Positions 7,684-16,000 of a stretch of DNA of 16,128 bases are shown piece by piece. The stretch is from assembly GCA_027578815.1 (NCBI GenBank), contig JANBTH010000493.1:1-16128 (forward strand), read 5' to 3'. A program made the translations under genes and the position numbers. The DNA comes from Coemansia sp. RSA 1804. Its lineage: Eukaryota > Kickxellomycota > Kickxellomycetes > Kickxellales > Kickxellaceae. Every line of letters begins with the position of its first letter. The stretch's first letter is position 1. A model generated the notes under the pieces. It made no database searches and was not told the DNA's origin. It saw only the letters and a list, made by a program, of their open reading frames with translations.

Positions 7684-8423
7684 TGAGAGAGTAGAGACAA
7701 ATAGTAGGATGGGTGGATATATTCTCAAAAAGAGTGGTCCAAACAAATAACGAACGGAAAAGAGATGGGAAAAAAGAAAGAGAGAGAACGCCTGCCTTCT
7801 TGTTCTGCTAAATGCAAAAAGCAAAAGCCCTTTTGTGTGCAAAAAGATATGCTTTTCCCGATTGTGTATGCTTAGTCCTGGGACGGCGGAGATGTGCAAT
7901 AAAGGGAGGAGGGAGTGTGGCTCCTCCGGCCAAAGTGGTCGTTTATTTTTGCTCTAGCCAATGTCAGCTATTTGCGCTGCAACAAAGCAGGAACCGAACA
8001 GTGGTGAATGGACTGCAGCCAATAGCTCTAGGACCAGTGAAAAGAACACAGAAGACAATACTTTGCTGTAGCTGTGAGCGAAAGGCACAATAATAAAGGA
8101 GGAAAAAAGCTGGGTAGTATGAATTAAAGCAAGGCGGCACCACTTCTGGCACAATAAATGCTGGCAGAGTGGCGAGGAGAAGAAGAAGCAAAGGAGACGC
8201 CATGCTTTGGTTAATTGCAGCCATGCCAGCCTGGCCTTGTCGCCAATATTTCTCCATCTACTGCTGCTCCGATGCATCGTTCAGGCATAGCAGCAGATAT
8301 CCGAGGCACGCGGTGTCAGCACAGGTCAATGACAAACAGGATGCATGTGCGGTTCCGAATTGTCAGCAGAGGAGCACCACCTGTTTGCGAAGACGGGAGC
8401 TATTGCCGAGATGGCTCATATCT

Positions 8424-8429
8424 CACGTG
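8424..8429. promoter_or_regulatory. CACGTG E-box upstream of PBDC1
   Basis: A palindromic CACGTG (in TCTCACGTGCAAG) lies about 190 bases upstream of the PBDC1 ATG. It is the core site of bHLH factors such as Cbf1 in fungi. A single six-base site is weak evidence. Confidence 0.3.
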
Positions 8430-8618
8430 CAAGCGCCCCACACACATCAGCACCAGGACCGCGTGGTTGGGAAATAACAAAGCCAATCGGGGGGTTAAAA
8501 AAAGAATCCAACACACCCTCCTAACGCATTAGCCTGCTGCTGCTGCCATCTACTGCCTATTGCCTGTTGCCTGCTTTCCTATCCCACATTTTTGTTCCTG
8601 ACGCCGCCGCACCAACCA

Positions 8619-9047
8619 ATGGCCCTTCCCACCGCCGATCAAACCGCCAACATGGCGGAGATGGAGATGCAGTGGGCCGTCAAAGCCATGCATCACGCCG
8701 AGACATACATGAAGCTCCTCAGAGCTGTTGGGCCAGGAAAGTTCAAGCTGTGTCCCATCGAAGACGCTCTCTACGAGGACTTTCGGGCGAACTTTCCCGA
8801 TCTCAAGGTCGACGTGCTTGACGAAGACGAGTTCAAGACAGACATGGCAAAGGCAAAGTGGCGCGAGTTCGTCAACAAGTACGAGAAGACCGTGCACGAC
8901 TTTAACTTTGGCTCACTGCTGCGCATCGACTGCAAGAAGGACTACACGGAGGAGAACTCGATGTTTGTCATCCGGACGCAGTTTCTGTGCGTTGAGATTG
9001 CAAGGAACAAGGAGGGCCTCAACGAGCACATTGCGCAGAAGCAATAG
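8619..9047 (+). CDS. PBDC1 / Ypl225w (Chp1) family protein, probable eEF1A chaperone
   Basis: The 142-residue product belongs to the PBDC1 family (yeast Ypl225w). The name 'polysaccharide biosynthesis domain' is historical; the yeast member was recently described as Chp1, a ribosome-associated chaperone that helps newly made eEF1A fold. The family core fills almost the whole protein: HAETYMKLLRAV (26-37), LYEDFRANFP (51-60), WREFVNKYEKTVHDFNFGSL (81-100) followed by LRID, then FVIRTQFLCVEIARN and GLNEHI near the end. The length is close to the 146 residues of the yeast protein. The ATG at 8619 is chosen because it is the first in frame and has a good context (ACCAATGG); the frame is open for nine codons upstream without an ATG. 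It is divergent from the Sec2-like gene. The family call is firm; the role is carried over from yeast. Confidence 0.92.
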   Translation: MALPTADQTANMAEMEMQWAVKAMHHAETYMKLLRAVGPGKFKLCPIEDALYEDFRANFPDLKVDVLDEDEFKTDMAKAKWREFVNKYEKTVHDFNFGSLLRIDCKKDYTEENSMFVIRTQFLCVEIARNKEGLNEHIAQKQ

Positions 9048-9466
9048 CGCTCAAAAATAAAAAGTCAGCAATGACACTCTCCGGCGTGACAATTACCAGC
9101 AGTCTACCCTAGTTTAGTTTTTGCGCTGGCCTGCCAAAACGGCTGCTGTAAGCGGGCATAGATAGAAGTTTTGGATCCGCTTCCGCCGTGTTTATTTCTC
9201 CGGCACCAAATGCCAATCCTTGTGCCAACTAGCAAAATAAATAATATAAAATCCCCACACTTTCCATTTTTTCCATGGTTAACCAGCATTTTGATCTCAA
9301 AAGAAAGGGGGCGATGGATTAGGGTGCGAGAGATGTACACTTGAACGTCAAAAAATCTTATATTAAAATTTATTAGACAGATGATACATCTTCCATCTGC
9401 TTCTCCTTCACTTTAATCTCTAACCCCCATTATCCTTTTTCTTTACAATACTAATAATATTCAGTG
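9048..9466. other. Intergenic region between PBDC1 and MOCS2B
   Basis: These 419 bases hold the PBDC1 3' end and the MOCS2B promoter. A poly(A) signal lies at 9056-9061. A TTAGGGT telobox-like motif is at 9319-9325, and AT-rich DNA with TATATTAAAATTTATTA at about 9358-9374 could serve as the MOCS2B core promoter. A small molybdopterin synthase subunit (MoaD/MOCS2A type, ending in Gly-Gly) was looked for and not found. Confidence 0.6.
9056..9061 (+). terminator. Poly(A) signal AATAAA of PBDC1
   Basis: AATAAA only nine bases after the TAG stop, implying a very short 3' untranslated region if it is used. Confidence 0.55.
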
Positions 9467-10131
9467 ATGCAAAAGAGCGCTTGTTGCGGCCACCACAGCC
9501 TTCCCGAGGACTATGTACCCAAACACCACAGGACTGTGGACGAGGAGTACGACCACTTTCTGATCTCTCCAGAGCAGCTCAGTCTTGACAAGGCATGCTG
9601 CCTTGTTCGGACAGACGCAGCTGGCGCAATATCAACATTTGAGGGGACCACGCGCGACACATTCAACGGTGAGTAGCAGCAGTAAAGAGAGAAAGAAGCA
9701 TCCTGTGTGCTTCCTGTGTTAGAAAGCAGATGAGTGGTTATTCCTCTGCTAAACTTTTACGCCAAGCTCTATTTGCCTTTGTTGTTCTTTCCAACGTAGG
9801 TAAACGTGTCGTCAGACTCGAGTACGAGGCATACGAGACGATGGCAAAGAAGGAGTGGCACAAGATTGTTGGCGAGGCCCGGGAAAAGTACCATATCCTG
9901 GGCACAGTCATGCACCACAGAGTAGGCGAGGTGTCTGTTGGCCAGACCAGCGTCATCATTGCCGTCTCGTCAGCACACCGTGCGGATGCCATTAACGCTG
10001 TGCACTTTCTCATTGACAGTCTCAAGGCGCGGCTGCCTGTATGGAAGAAGGAGCTTCTGGACGACGGCTCTGACACATGGAAGGAGAATGAGCATGTTGA
10101 TATGGCTGTGCACGATTCGACACAGGCGTAA
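9467..10131 (+). CDS. MOCS2B: Molybdopterin synthase catalytic (large) subunit, MoaE/MOCS2B family, two exons
   Basis: The enzyme inserts two sulfurs, delivered by the thiocarboxylated small subunit, into cyclic pyranopterin monophosphate to make molybdopterin. In fungi this cofactor serves nitrate reductase, sulfite oxidase and xanthine dehydrogenase. Exon 1 is 9467-9668 and exon 2 is 9800-10131, giving 177 residues (human MOCS2B has 188). Splicing joins TTRDTFN to GKRVVRLEYEAYE, restoring the uninterrupted family block GAIS..F.GTTR..F.G..V..LEYEAY. Other conserved parts are HHRVGEVSVGQTSVIIAVSS, AHRADA and LKARLPVWKKE. Lys-143 and Lys-150 correspond by spacing to the essential E. coli MoaE lysines 119 and 126. 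The start is the first ATG; the preceding in-frame GTG is not used. The N-terminal extension contains CCGHH, which is not a family feature. The unspliced reading meets TAG a few bases into the intron. Confidence 0.95.
9669..9799 (+). other. Spliceosomal intron of MOCS2B (131 nt, phase 1)
   Basis: The donor GTGAGT and acceptor CAACGTAG are canonical, with a plausible branch site CTAAAC at 9749-9754, 46 bases before the 3' splice site. The downstream two thirds of the intron remain open in frame with exon 2. Confidence 0.93.
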
Positions 10132-10353
10132 ACATGGTTTACAACTTTTTCAGACAGCGACTCACCGCACCCACTCTCCTGTTAGAATGCTAGATAGATT
10201 GGACTACTCCTGGACAGCAACGGACTAGGCATCCCTTCTTATTATTATTATTTTTACAAATGGACATTCGTTGCAGCACCAGGCGCAAAAGGCGAAATAA
10301 ATGCAAATATAATACCCAAAGCAGTCCAGATAAAAGAAGGAGAAGAACAAGGC
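10132..10353. other. Convergent intergenic region between MOCS2B and the SulP transporter
   Basis: These 222 bases contain both 3' ends. An ATT trinucleotide run (four units) lies at about 10239-10252; read on the minus strand it gives AATAATAATAA, which could serve as a degenerate poly(A) element for the transporter. Confidence 0.55.
10296..10301 (+). terminator. Poly(A) signal AATAAA of MOCS2B
   Basis: A perfect AATAAA 165 bases after the MOCS2B stop. Confidence 0.6.
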
Positions 10354-12624
10354 TCACGGAGCAATAGAAACCGTCAGCTGCCTCTCCACATGAAGCAGCG
10401 CCGAGTGAATATCCTCAAACTCATACTCGGCGCCAGCCTCAGCCATGCCAGAGAGCCCAAACTTTGTGCGAACATCGTCACACACCCGCGCAAAGGCTGC
10501 GCGTACTCCGCGGCGCCCGTACTCGCGCACAATATTGAGAAGGATCTCAAGCGCGCTGCCGTCAATGTCAGCCATGCCAACAAGGTCAAACACCACGGCG
10601 CGCGTCGGCTTCATCTGCGGCGCCTCCGAAGGATGCACACTCAGATCACCAAACATTTCAAGGCGGTTGAGGCGCGCGTGGAGCTGGCCGGCATTGGCAA
10701 AGTACAGCGGCTCCTCGACACGCACAATAAGCACGCCCTCTGTGGGGCGAAGGAGCCCACCAGCATCCTGGTCGCTGTCATACGGAGACCCCTCAGAGTC
10801 ACTGGCGTTTTCTTGGCGGGCGTTATGCGTCTGGGCGTCGTTGACAAAGCTGCCAAACGAGATGCAGCGCGATGAGTTGGAGAACGGTGCAAGGTTACTG
10901 GTGGGACGGAGCTCAGGGATGTCTGCGGCCGAGCGACCAAGAAGCCTGATGCGCGGCGTGTTCGAGCGCTTGATCACCATGATCAAGGAAATCACCACGG
11001 CTAAGAGAATACCGGTCTCGACCGACGAGACGATACTGCACATGCAGATAAACAGCAGCAGGAACAGATCGGACCACGCGCGCACGCCGAACAGAAAGGC
11101 AATGGCGCCGGGTGTTGCCGAGAGCAACGATCCCACAGCATCGACGATGATAGCCGACAGGACGCTCAGCGGAAGATGATACAGATAGGGCAGCAGGCCA
11201 AGCAGAGACACCAGCACCAGCGCTGTGGCAACGATGCCAGAGATCTGGCTCTTTGCTTGTGCGCGGTCATTCAGTTTGCTGCGAGACAGGGAGCCAAATG
11301 CAGGGTAGGCCCCAAACGCAGACCCAACAATATTCGACATTCCCAGCGCAACCAGCTCGCGGTTGGACGACACAGCATAGTGGTTTCTGCTGGCGTACTC
11401 GCGAGCGACTATCACCGACTCCACCACACCGATCATGGTGATTGTGATTGCCGACGAGACAATGTCCTTTGACTCCGCGTAGGCTGGGATGCGCGGGATG
11501 GCAGGCTTTGGGAGGCCGCCGTCCACCCGCCCAAAGATCCCGACGCCGTGCGTTGCATTGAGCTCTGCGGCCCACGAAGCAGTGGTGGCTGCAATGATCA
11601 CTACAAGCGTGTCAGGCACAAGCTGCAGCCATTGCGTGGTCTTGAAGCGCTTCTTTGCCACACGCAGGAGCAGCAGCAGCGCCATGGATGCTAGCGAGAC
11701 AGCGGCGGTTGCGGCGTGTGTTTGGTGGAGATGCGTCAGAATGTACTTGAGGTCGTTGAGCGGAGTAGAGTGCACGGAGGCAGACGGCGGAATTCCGAGC
11801 ACAATGCGCGTCTGCCCCACCAGGATAAAGATGGCAGTGCCACTGATAAAGCCACGCAGCGACGACTCGGAGATCATCGAGTCCAGGAAGCCAAAGCGGA
11901 AGATTCCCAGCGCAAAGGTGAATAGCCCAGTTGCCAACGCAACGGCGCACGATACGCCTGCAGCAAACCTATCGATTGCGTCGGGCGGCGGGATGTTCGG
12001 GCTGTAGGCTGCGTACAGATGCTTGATCTGGCCCCTCACCAGCGTCCCAGTAAGAACCGAGATCAGCGCCTCGGGTCCCATCGAAAGATGCCGCGATGTC
12101 CCTAGCATAGCGTAAACCAGCGCAGGCACCAGTGCCGCATACAACCCGTATGCAGGCGGCAGATGTGTCAGCGCGCTGTAAGACAGCGTCTGCGGCACCA
12201 GCAGACAGGCAACCATGAATCCGGCCTTGATGTCCGTAGCCAGGTTGCCCAGGCTGTAGGTTGTCAGCCATCCGACAATCGGGACATAGTAGCGGATGCG
12301 TCGGAACCACCATTTGCGGCTGAAGGGCTGCGAGTGAGTGTTAGCTCCCTGGTCTTGTCTCTGGCGGAGCTGCTGGAGCCGCTGGAGCCGCTGGAGCCGC
12401 TGGAGCCCACGCTGTCTCGGCGCTTCTCGCGATGCTGGCTGCGACGACGCTATCCACGCATCATGTTCGCTTGTGGGCGAGGAGTCGCTGGAGCTATGCG
12501 GCGTAGCGGATACAGGCGCCGGAGACAATCTGGCCCCGCTGGATGACTGCTGCAGCAGTGGTGCAGTTTCATTGTAGCTGCGAGCCGTGCTAGCATCGCT
12601 GTTCTCGTCATTTCCAGCAGGCAT
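10354..12624 (-). CDS. SulP/SLC26-family anion transporter with C-terminal STAS domain
   Basis: The predicted 756-residue protein is a SulP transporter. A disordered N-terminus (about 1-100) is followed by the membrane domain (about 110-555), which begins with the family motif region YYVPIVGWLTTYSLGNLATD and the pore-forming segments LLVPQTLSYSALTHLPPAYG and GTSRHLSMGPEALISVLTG. A cytosolic linker and a STAS domain (about 628-750, core AVVFDLVGMADIDGSALEIL) complete it. SulP proteins move sulfate, other anions or, for yeast Vsb1/Ygr125w, support vacuolar uptake of basic amino acids. The N-terminus has ETAPLL (residues 19-24), a fit to the acidic-dileucine ExxxLL signal that sends proteins to the vacuole through AP-3, so a vacuolar location is possible. 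The substrate cannot be told from sequence. The start at 12624 is the first ATG of the open frame; the frame stays open further upstream without an ATG, and a spliced start at 12827 is a real alternative. A QRL tripeptide repeat lies at about 74-86. Confidence 0.9.
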   Translation of the reverse strand: MPAGNDENSDASTARSYNETAPLLQQSSSGARLSPAPVSATPHSSSDSSPTSEHDAWIASSQPASREAPRQRGLQRLQRLQRLQQLRQRQDQGANTHSQPFSRKWWFRRIRYYVPIVGWLTTYSLGNLATDIKAGFMVACLLVPQTLSYSALTHLPPAYGLYAALVPALVYAMLGTSRHLSMGPEALISVLTGTLVRGQIKHLYAAYSPNIPPPDAIDRFAAGVSCAVALATGLFTFALGIFRFGFLDSMISESSLRGFISGTAIFILVGQTRIVLGIPPSASVHSTPLNDLKYILTHLHQTHAATAAVSLASMALLLLLRVAKKRFKTTQWLQLVPDTLVVIIAATTASWAAELNATHGVGIFGRVDGGLPKPAIPRIPAYAESKDIVSSAITITMIGVVESVIVAREYASRNHYAVSSNRELVALGMSNIVGSAFGAYPAFGSLSRSKLNDRAQAKSQISGIVATALVLVSLLGLLPYLYHLPLSVLSAIIVDAVGSLLSATPGAIAFLFGVRAWSDLFLLLFICMCSIVSSVETGILLAVVISLIMVIKRSNTPRIRLLGRSAADIPELRPTSNLAPFSNSSRCISFGSFVNDAQTHNARQENASDSEGSPYDSDQDAGGLLRPTEGVLIVRVEEPLYFANAGQLHARLNRLEMFGDLSVHPSEAPQMKPTRAVVFDLVGMADIDGSALEILLNIVREYGRRGVRAAFARVCDDVRTKFGLSGMAEAGAEYEFEDIHSALLHVERQLTVSIAP
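12373..12408 (-). repeat. 9-bp tandem repeat encoding QRL units
   Basis: Four direct copies of CTGGAGCCG (the last ending in C) on the plus strand encode LQRLQRLQRLQQL in the transporter N-terminus. It lies in the disordered tail before the membrane domain, so copy-number change would stay in frame. Confidence 0.85.
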
Positions 12625-12799
12625 TTGAATGTTGTGCACTGGAAAAGATGTGGCCCAATATGCGTTTGCCTTTCCTTGCGTGTAGTCTATAGAAAAAGTG
12701 TAATATAGGAAATATGGATGCTAATAAACAAGAAAAATAACAAAGAACAGAAATAGCAGCAGTAGGAAGGCAAGGAAGCCAGAAAGGAAACACACCCAC

Positions 12800-12827
12800 C
12801 TAAGCTGACAGCGTTCAAAGCCAGCAT
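12800..12827 (-). CDS. Candidate upstream coding exon of the SulP transporter
   Basis: This 28-nt stretch reads MLALNAVSL plus one base, followed directly by a GTGGGT donor. Splicing to the TTTTTCTATAG acceptor at 12687 gives a GAC codon and an open frame (YTQGKANAYWATSFPVHNIQ) into the main transporter ATG, for a total of 786 residues. The phase match and intron length (113 nt) support it. No canonical branch site is obvious, and the ATG context (TTGCATGC) is poor. The exon could instead be untranslated or not exist. Confidence 0.35.
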
Positions 12828-12934
12828 GCAAGAAGAAAGAAGAAAAGAGCCCTTAGGAGGCGCAGGGGTATCGGTCTGATCCAAGTTTGCGATATCTGCT
12901 GCAGAAAGACACAAAGAAGACGGATGCAGCTCCC

Positions 12935-12956
12935 CTTTTCGCTCTCTCTCGAAAAG
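12935..12956. repeat. 7-bp inverted repeat just downstream of the IF2 stop
   Basis: CTTTTCG (12935-12941) and CGAAAAG (12950-12956) flank a CTCTCTCT spacer. It would form a short hairpin in the IF2 3' untranslated region about 55 bases past the stop codon. Confidence 0.5.
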
Positions 12957-13008
12957 AAGGATTCGGTCAAGAAGAGACGGCCGAAAAGAGCCATGACCAA
13001 CACGGCGA

Positions 13009-16000
13009 CTAGTTCAGCTTCTGCGGAACCTCGTTGTAGTGCAGAGACTGGATGATGTCGCCCTCCTTCACGCCCTCAAAGTCGTCAAACGAAATGCCAA
13101 ACTCCTGGCCCTTGGTCGCCTCGGTTATGTCGTGTTTTTCGTTCTTCAGCGAGCTGGCAGGTCCCATGTGTACCTCAGCTCCGTTGCGCAAGATACGCAT
13201 CTTGTTGGACCTGGCAACAGCGCCGGTAGTGACGCGGCATCCGGCGACAGTAGTCGTCAGGCCGGCGCGAAGCGTAATGTCAAAGGTCTGCTGGACAATC
13301 GCCTCGCCTCGAATCTCCTCAACCAGGGTGGGCGGAAGTCGCGAAACCAGCATCTTCTCCACATCCTCCAGCAGATTGTAGATGATGCGGAACGTCTTCA
13401 CCTCAACGCCCTCACGCTTGGCAACACTCAGCGTCTTCTTGTCAGCCTTGACATTGAAGGCAATAACAACGCCCTGCGACCCTGCACCAGCCATCGCCAC
13501 ATCCGACTCTGTGACTGGTCCCACTCCAGTACCGATGATGTTGATCCGGATCTTGCTGCTTGGCAGCTTCTCCAGCGACTCTGAGACTGCCTCGACTGTT
13601 CCAGAAACATCACCTTTAATGACAATCGGCACAACCGGTGTCTCGAGCTTTGCAGCTTCGCTGGAGGCTTCACTGGTGGCATCTGCCTTCGAGACCTTTT
13701 GCATGAATTCGGCCTTTGTAGGGTATGTGGTGCGCAGCCCCTTCTTGAAGCTGGCGGCTGCTCTGCGGAAGGCAATTTCGGCCTCACGGGTGCTCTCGCT
13801 GCGCTCGTTCTCCGAGCGCCGGTCATCGTTTAGTTCACTAATGGTGGCCAGTCGTTCTCGGTTGGTACGCTTCTCTATGCGGTTTGCCACAACATCCTTT
13901 GCGTTCTGCTCCGACCCAGCCTGGAGAACCAAGTCGCCTGCACGAGGAATTTCCTTCCAGCCCATGACCCGCACTGCGCAAGCCGGCCCTGCCGACTTTA
14001 CTGTCTTGCCGCGGTCGTCAGTCATTCCGCGCACCTTGCACCATGTCGTTCCCGCTACAACCACATCGCCTGCGCGCAGCGTTCCACGCTTGACCAGCAC
14101 CGATGCTACACTGCCGCGCCCCTTCTCCACTTGCGACTCTATCACCGTCGCATGCGCCGGAATGTCCACCTCCGCGCGCAGATCCAACACCTCTGCTAGC
14201 GTCACAATGGTCTCTGCAAGCTCATCCATGCCTGTACCCTTCAGTGCCGAGATCTTCACTGCCTGGATGTCGCCGCCAAGCTCCTCCGTCTGGATCCCGT
14301 GCTTGAGGAGCTCGTTGTGTATAGTCGACGGATCAGCTCCGGGCTTGTCGCACTTATTGATAGCCACAATGATAGGCACATCGGCCTCGAGCGCGTGTTG
14401 AATTGCCTCCTTCGTCTGCGGCATCACCCCGTCATCCGCTGCAACAACAAGCACAACGATATCTGTTGCGTTTGCTCCACGCGCTCGCATTGCGCTGAAT
14501 GCCGCGTGCCCTGGCGTATCCAGGAACGTGATGTTTTGACCGCTCTTAAGATCCACCGAAAACGCGCCAATGTGCTGCGTGATCCCACCTGCCTCTGTCG
14601 CTGTTATGCTAGAGCTGCGCAGCGTGTCCAGCAGTGTTGTCTTCCCGTGGTCAACATGTCCCATAATCGTAACCACCGGAGGCCGCAGCGGATGCGCCGA
14701 CATGTCATCCGGTATCTTCTGAGGATACAGCTCAGGACCCTTGTCCTCGGGAATAATCGGCACAACGTCGTACTCCAGCGCAATATCCGCCGCCTCTTCG
14801 TTAGACAGAATGTAGTTGTTAGCCAACTTGTCCATGCCAATTCTCCGCATCTTGCGCAAAAGGTGGAAGTTCGGCACGTTCAACAGCTTTGCAAGCCCAT
14901 CCACGCTGATCGTCAGAGGAAGCGTAACTTCCTGACCCTTCTTCGGAAGCTTGAACTTGACTTTCTTCTTATTCGAATCGCCTTCAGGTCCTTCGCTTCT
15001 GTCGCTCATTCTATCAGACCGATTGCCTCTCTGTGCTGTACTTTGCCGTTCTCTGTCTTTCCTCGACTTTTCTCCCTGATCTGTCAGCTTCTTTGCTTTA
15101 TACTCATCGTGTTTAGGTCCCATCTGTTTCCGCACCAGCTCTGCGCGTCTCCGCATCTCCTCGCTGACCGTCTGCTTTCCTTCACCAACATCTGTTTCCA
15201 CGCTGTCCGTCGTTTTGCTAGATTCTTTAATGGCCCGCTGTTTCGCCAAACGCATCTTCACTCGCTCCAGCTCCAATAACGCCTCGGGTGATTTTATATT
15301 TGAATCCATTTTTGGCTGTTTCGTTTCCATCTGTACTTTTATCTCCTGCTTTTTCATAAATACTTCTGATTCGAGCCTAAGCTTCTCTTTGTAATCAGCC
15401 ATCTTACTATCTAATGTTTTCGCTGTTCCCGTATCCGGCCTATTTCTTAGGAAAAGAAACCGAGCCACCCCCGAAGATGCAGTTCTCTGATGTCGCTGTT
15501 CCTTTTGACTATCGACCGCCAACTTGCTGTTGCTTTCTGGAAGGTCTAAGGTTGGCTCTAAAGTAGAAACTTGCTGCTGTGGCTGGCTATCGACTGCTGG
15601 CTTACTACTACTTTGTGGAAGATTCACAACCAGTCCTGAAGAAGAAGCAGTCTGCTGTTGTCGCTGATCCTGCTGATTATCGACCGCCGGCTTGATGTTG
15701 TTTTCATAGTTATTCGGTTTAATGTCTGCGCTACCGGCTGCATTATTTTTTGTCTCTGGTGATGGTTGTGGTACCACAAACTCCTCAGCCGATGTAAGCA
15801 TCTTAAACACCGGTAGCGCTGATGATCGGTACGATGGGGTTAGATTATTTCTCGCGTAACCGCCATACGAAGGGCGGCTATCTCTCACTTTGTTACTGCT
15901 CCCTGGTACCAAAGGCGCTGCTCCAACCAACTTGTTCTTATTTTTGGACGCCCGTGCAAGCGCATTTTGAAGAATTTGTAGGTTTTCCTTCGGAGACGGC

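Larger units (their letters stand above)
7571..8618. other. Long divergent intergenic region between the Sec2-like gene and PBDC1
   Basis: This 1,048-base interval must contain both promoters. The 5' flank of the Sec2-like gene has a G-run cluster (7665-7683) and purine-rich AAAGAGAGAGAG stretches around 7770-7790. CCAAT motifs occur near 7958, 8018 and 8482, and a CACGTG E-box lies at 8424-8429. Several open frames of about 95-107 codons on both strands overlap one another. One on the minus strand (8257-7964) has a leucine-rich start resembling a signal peptide but nothing recognisable beyond it. No RNA gene was recognised. Confidence 0.6.
12625..13008. other. Region between the transporter and IF2, with a possible 5' exon and intron
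   Basis: These 384 bases hold the IF2 3' end and the transporter promoter or 5' leader. On the minus strand a candidate exon 1 (12827-12800) and a 113-nt intron (12799-12687, GTGGGT...TTTTTCTATAG) could add 30 residues to the transporter. A 7-bp inverted repeat lies at 12935-12956. No separate gene is seen. Confidence 0.5.

Noticed and set aside
7964..8257. Minus-strand 97-codon frame with a signal-peptide-like leucine run
   Set aside because: Overlapped by equally long frames in other phases and by another minus-strand frame; no conserved residues or family resemblance. A secreted small protein is possible but unsupported.
10445..12007. Antisense frames of 244 and 172 codons opposite the SulP transporter
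   Set aside because: Shadows of the transporter codons; low-complexity arginine/serine-rich translations.
13382..15279. Two long antisense frames (339 and 326 codons) opposite IF2
   Set aside because: They lie wholly inside a gene with unmistakable GTPase motifs on the other strand; translations are serine/arginine/cysteine-rich and match nothing. Typical of antisense frames over GC-biased codons.
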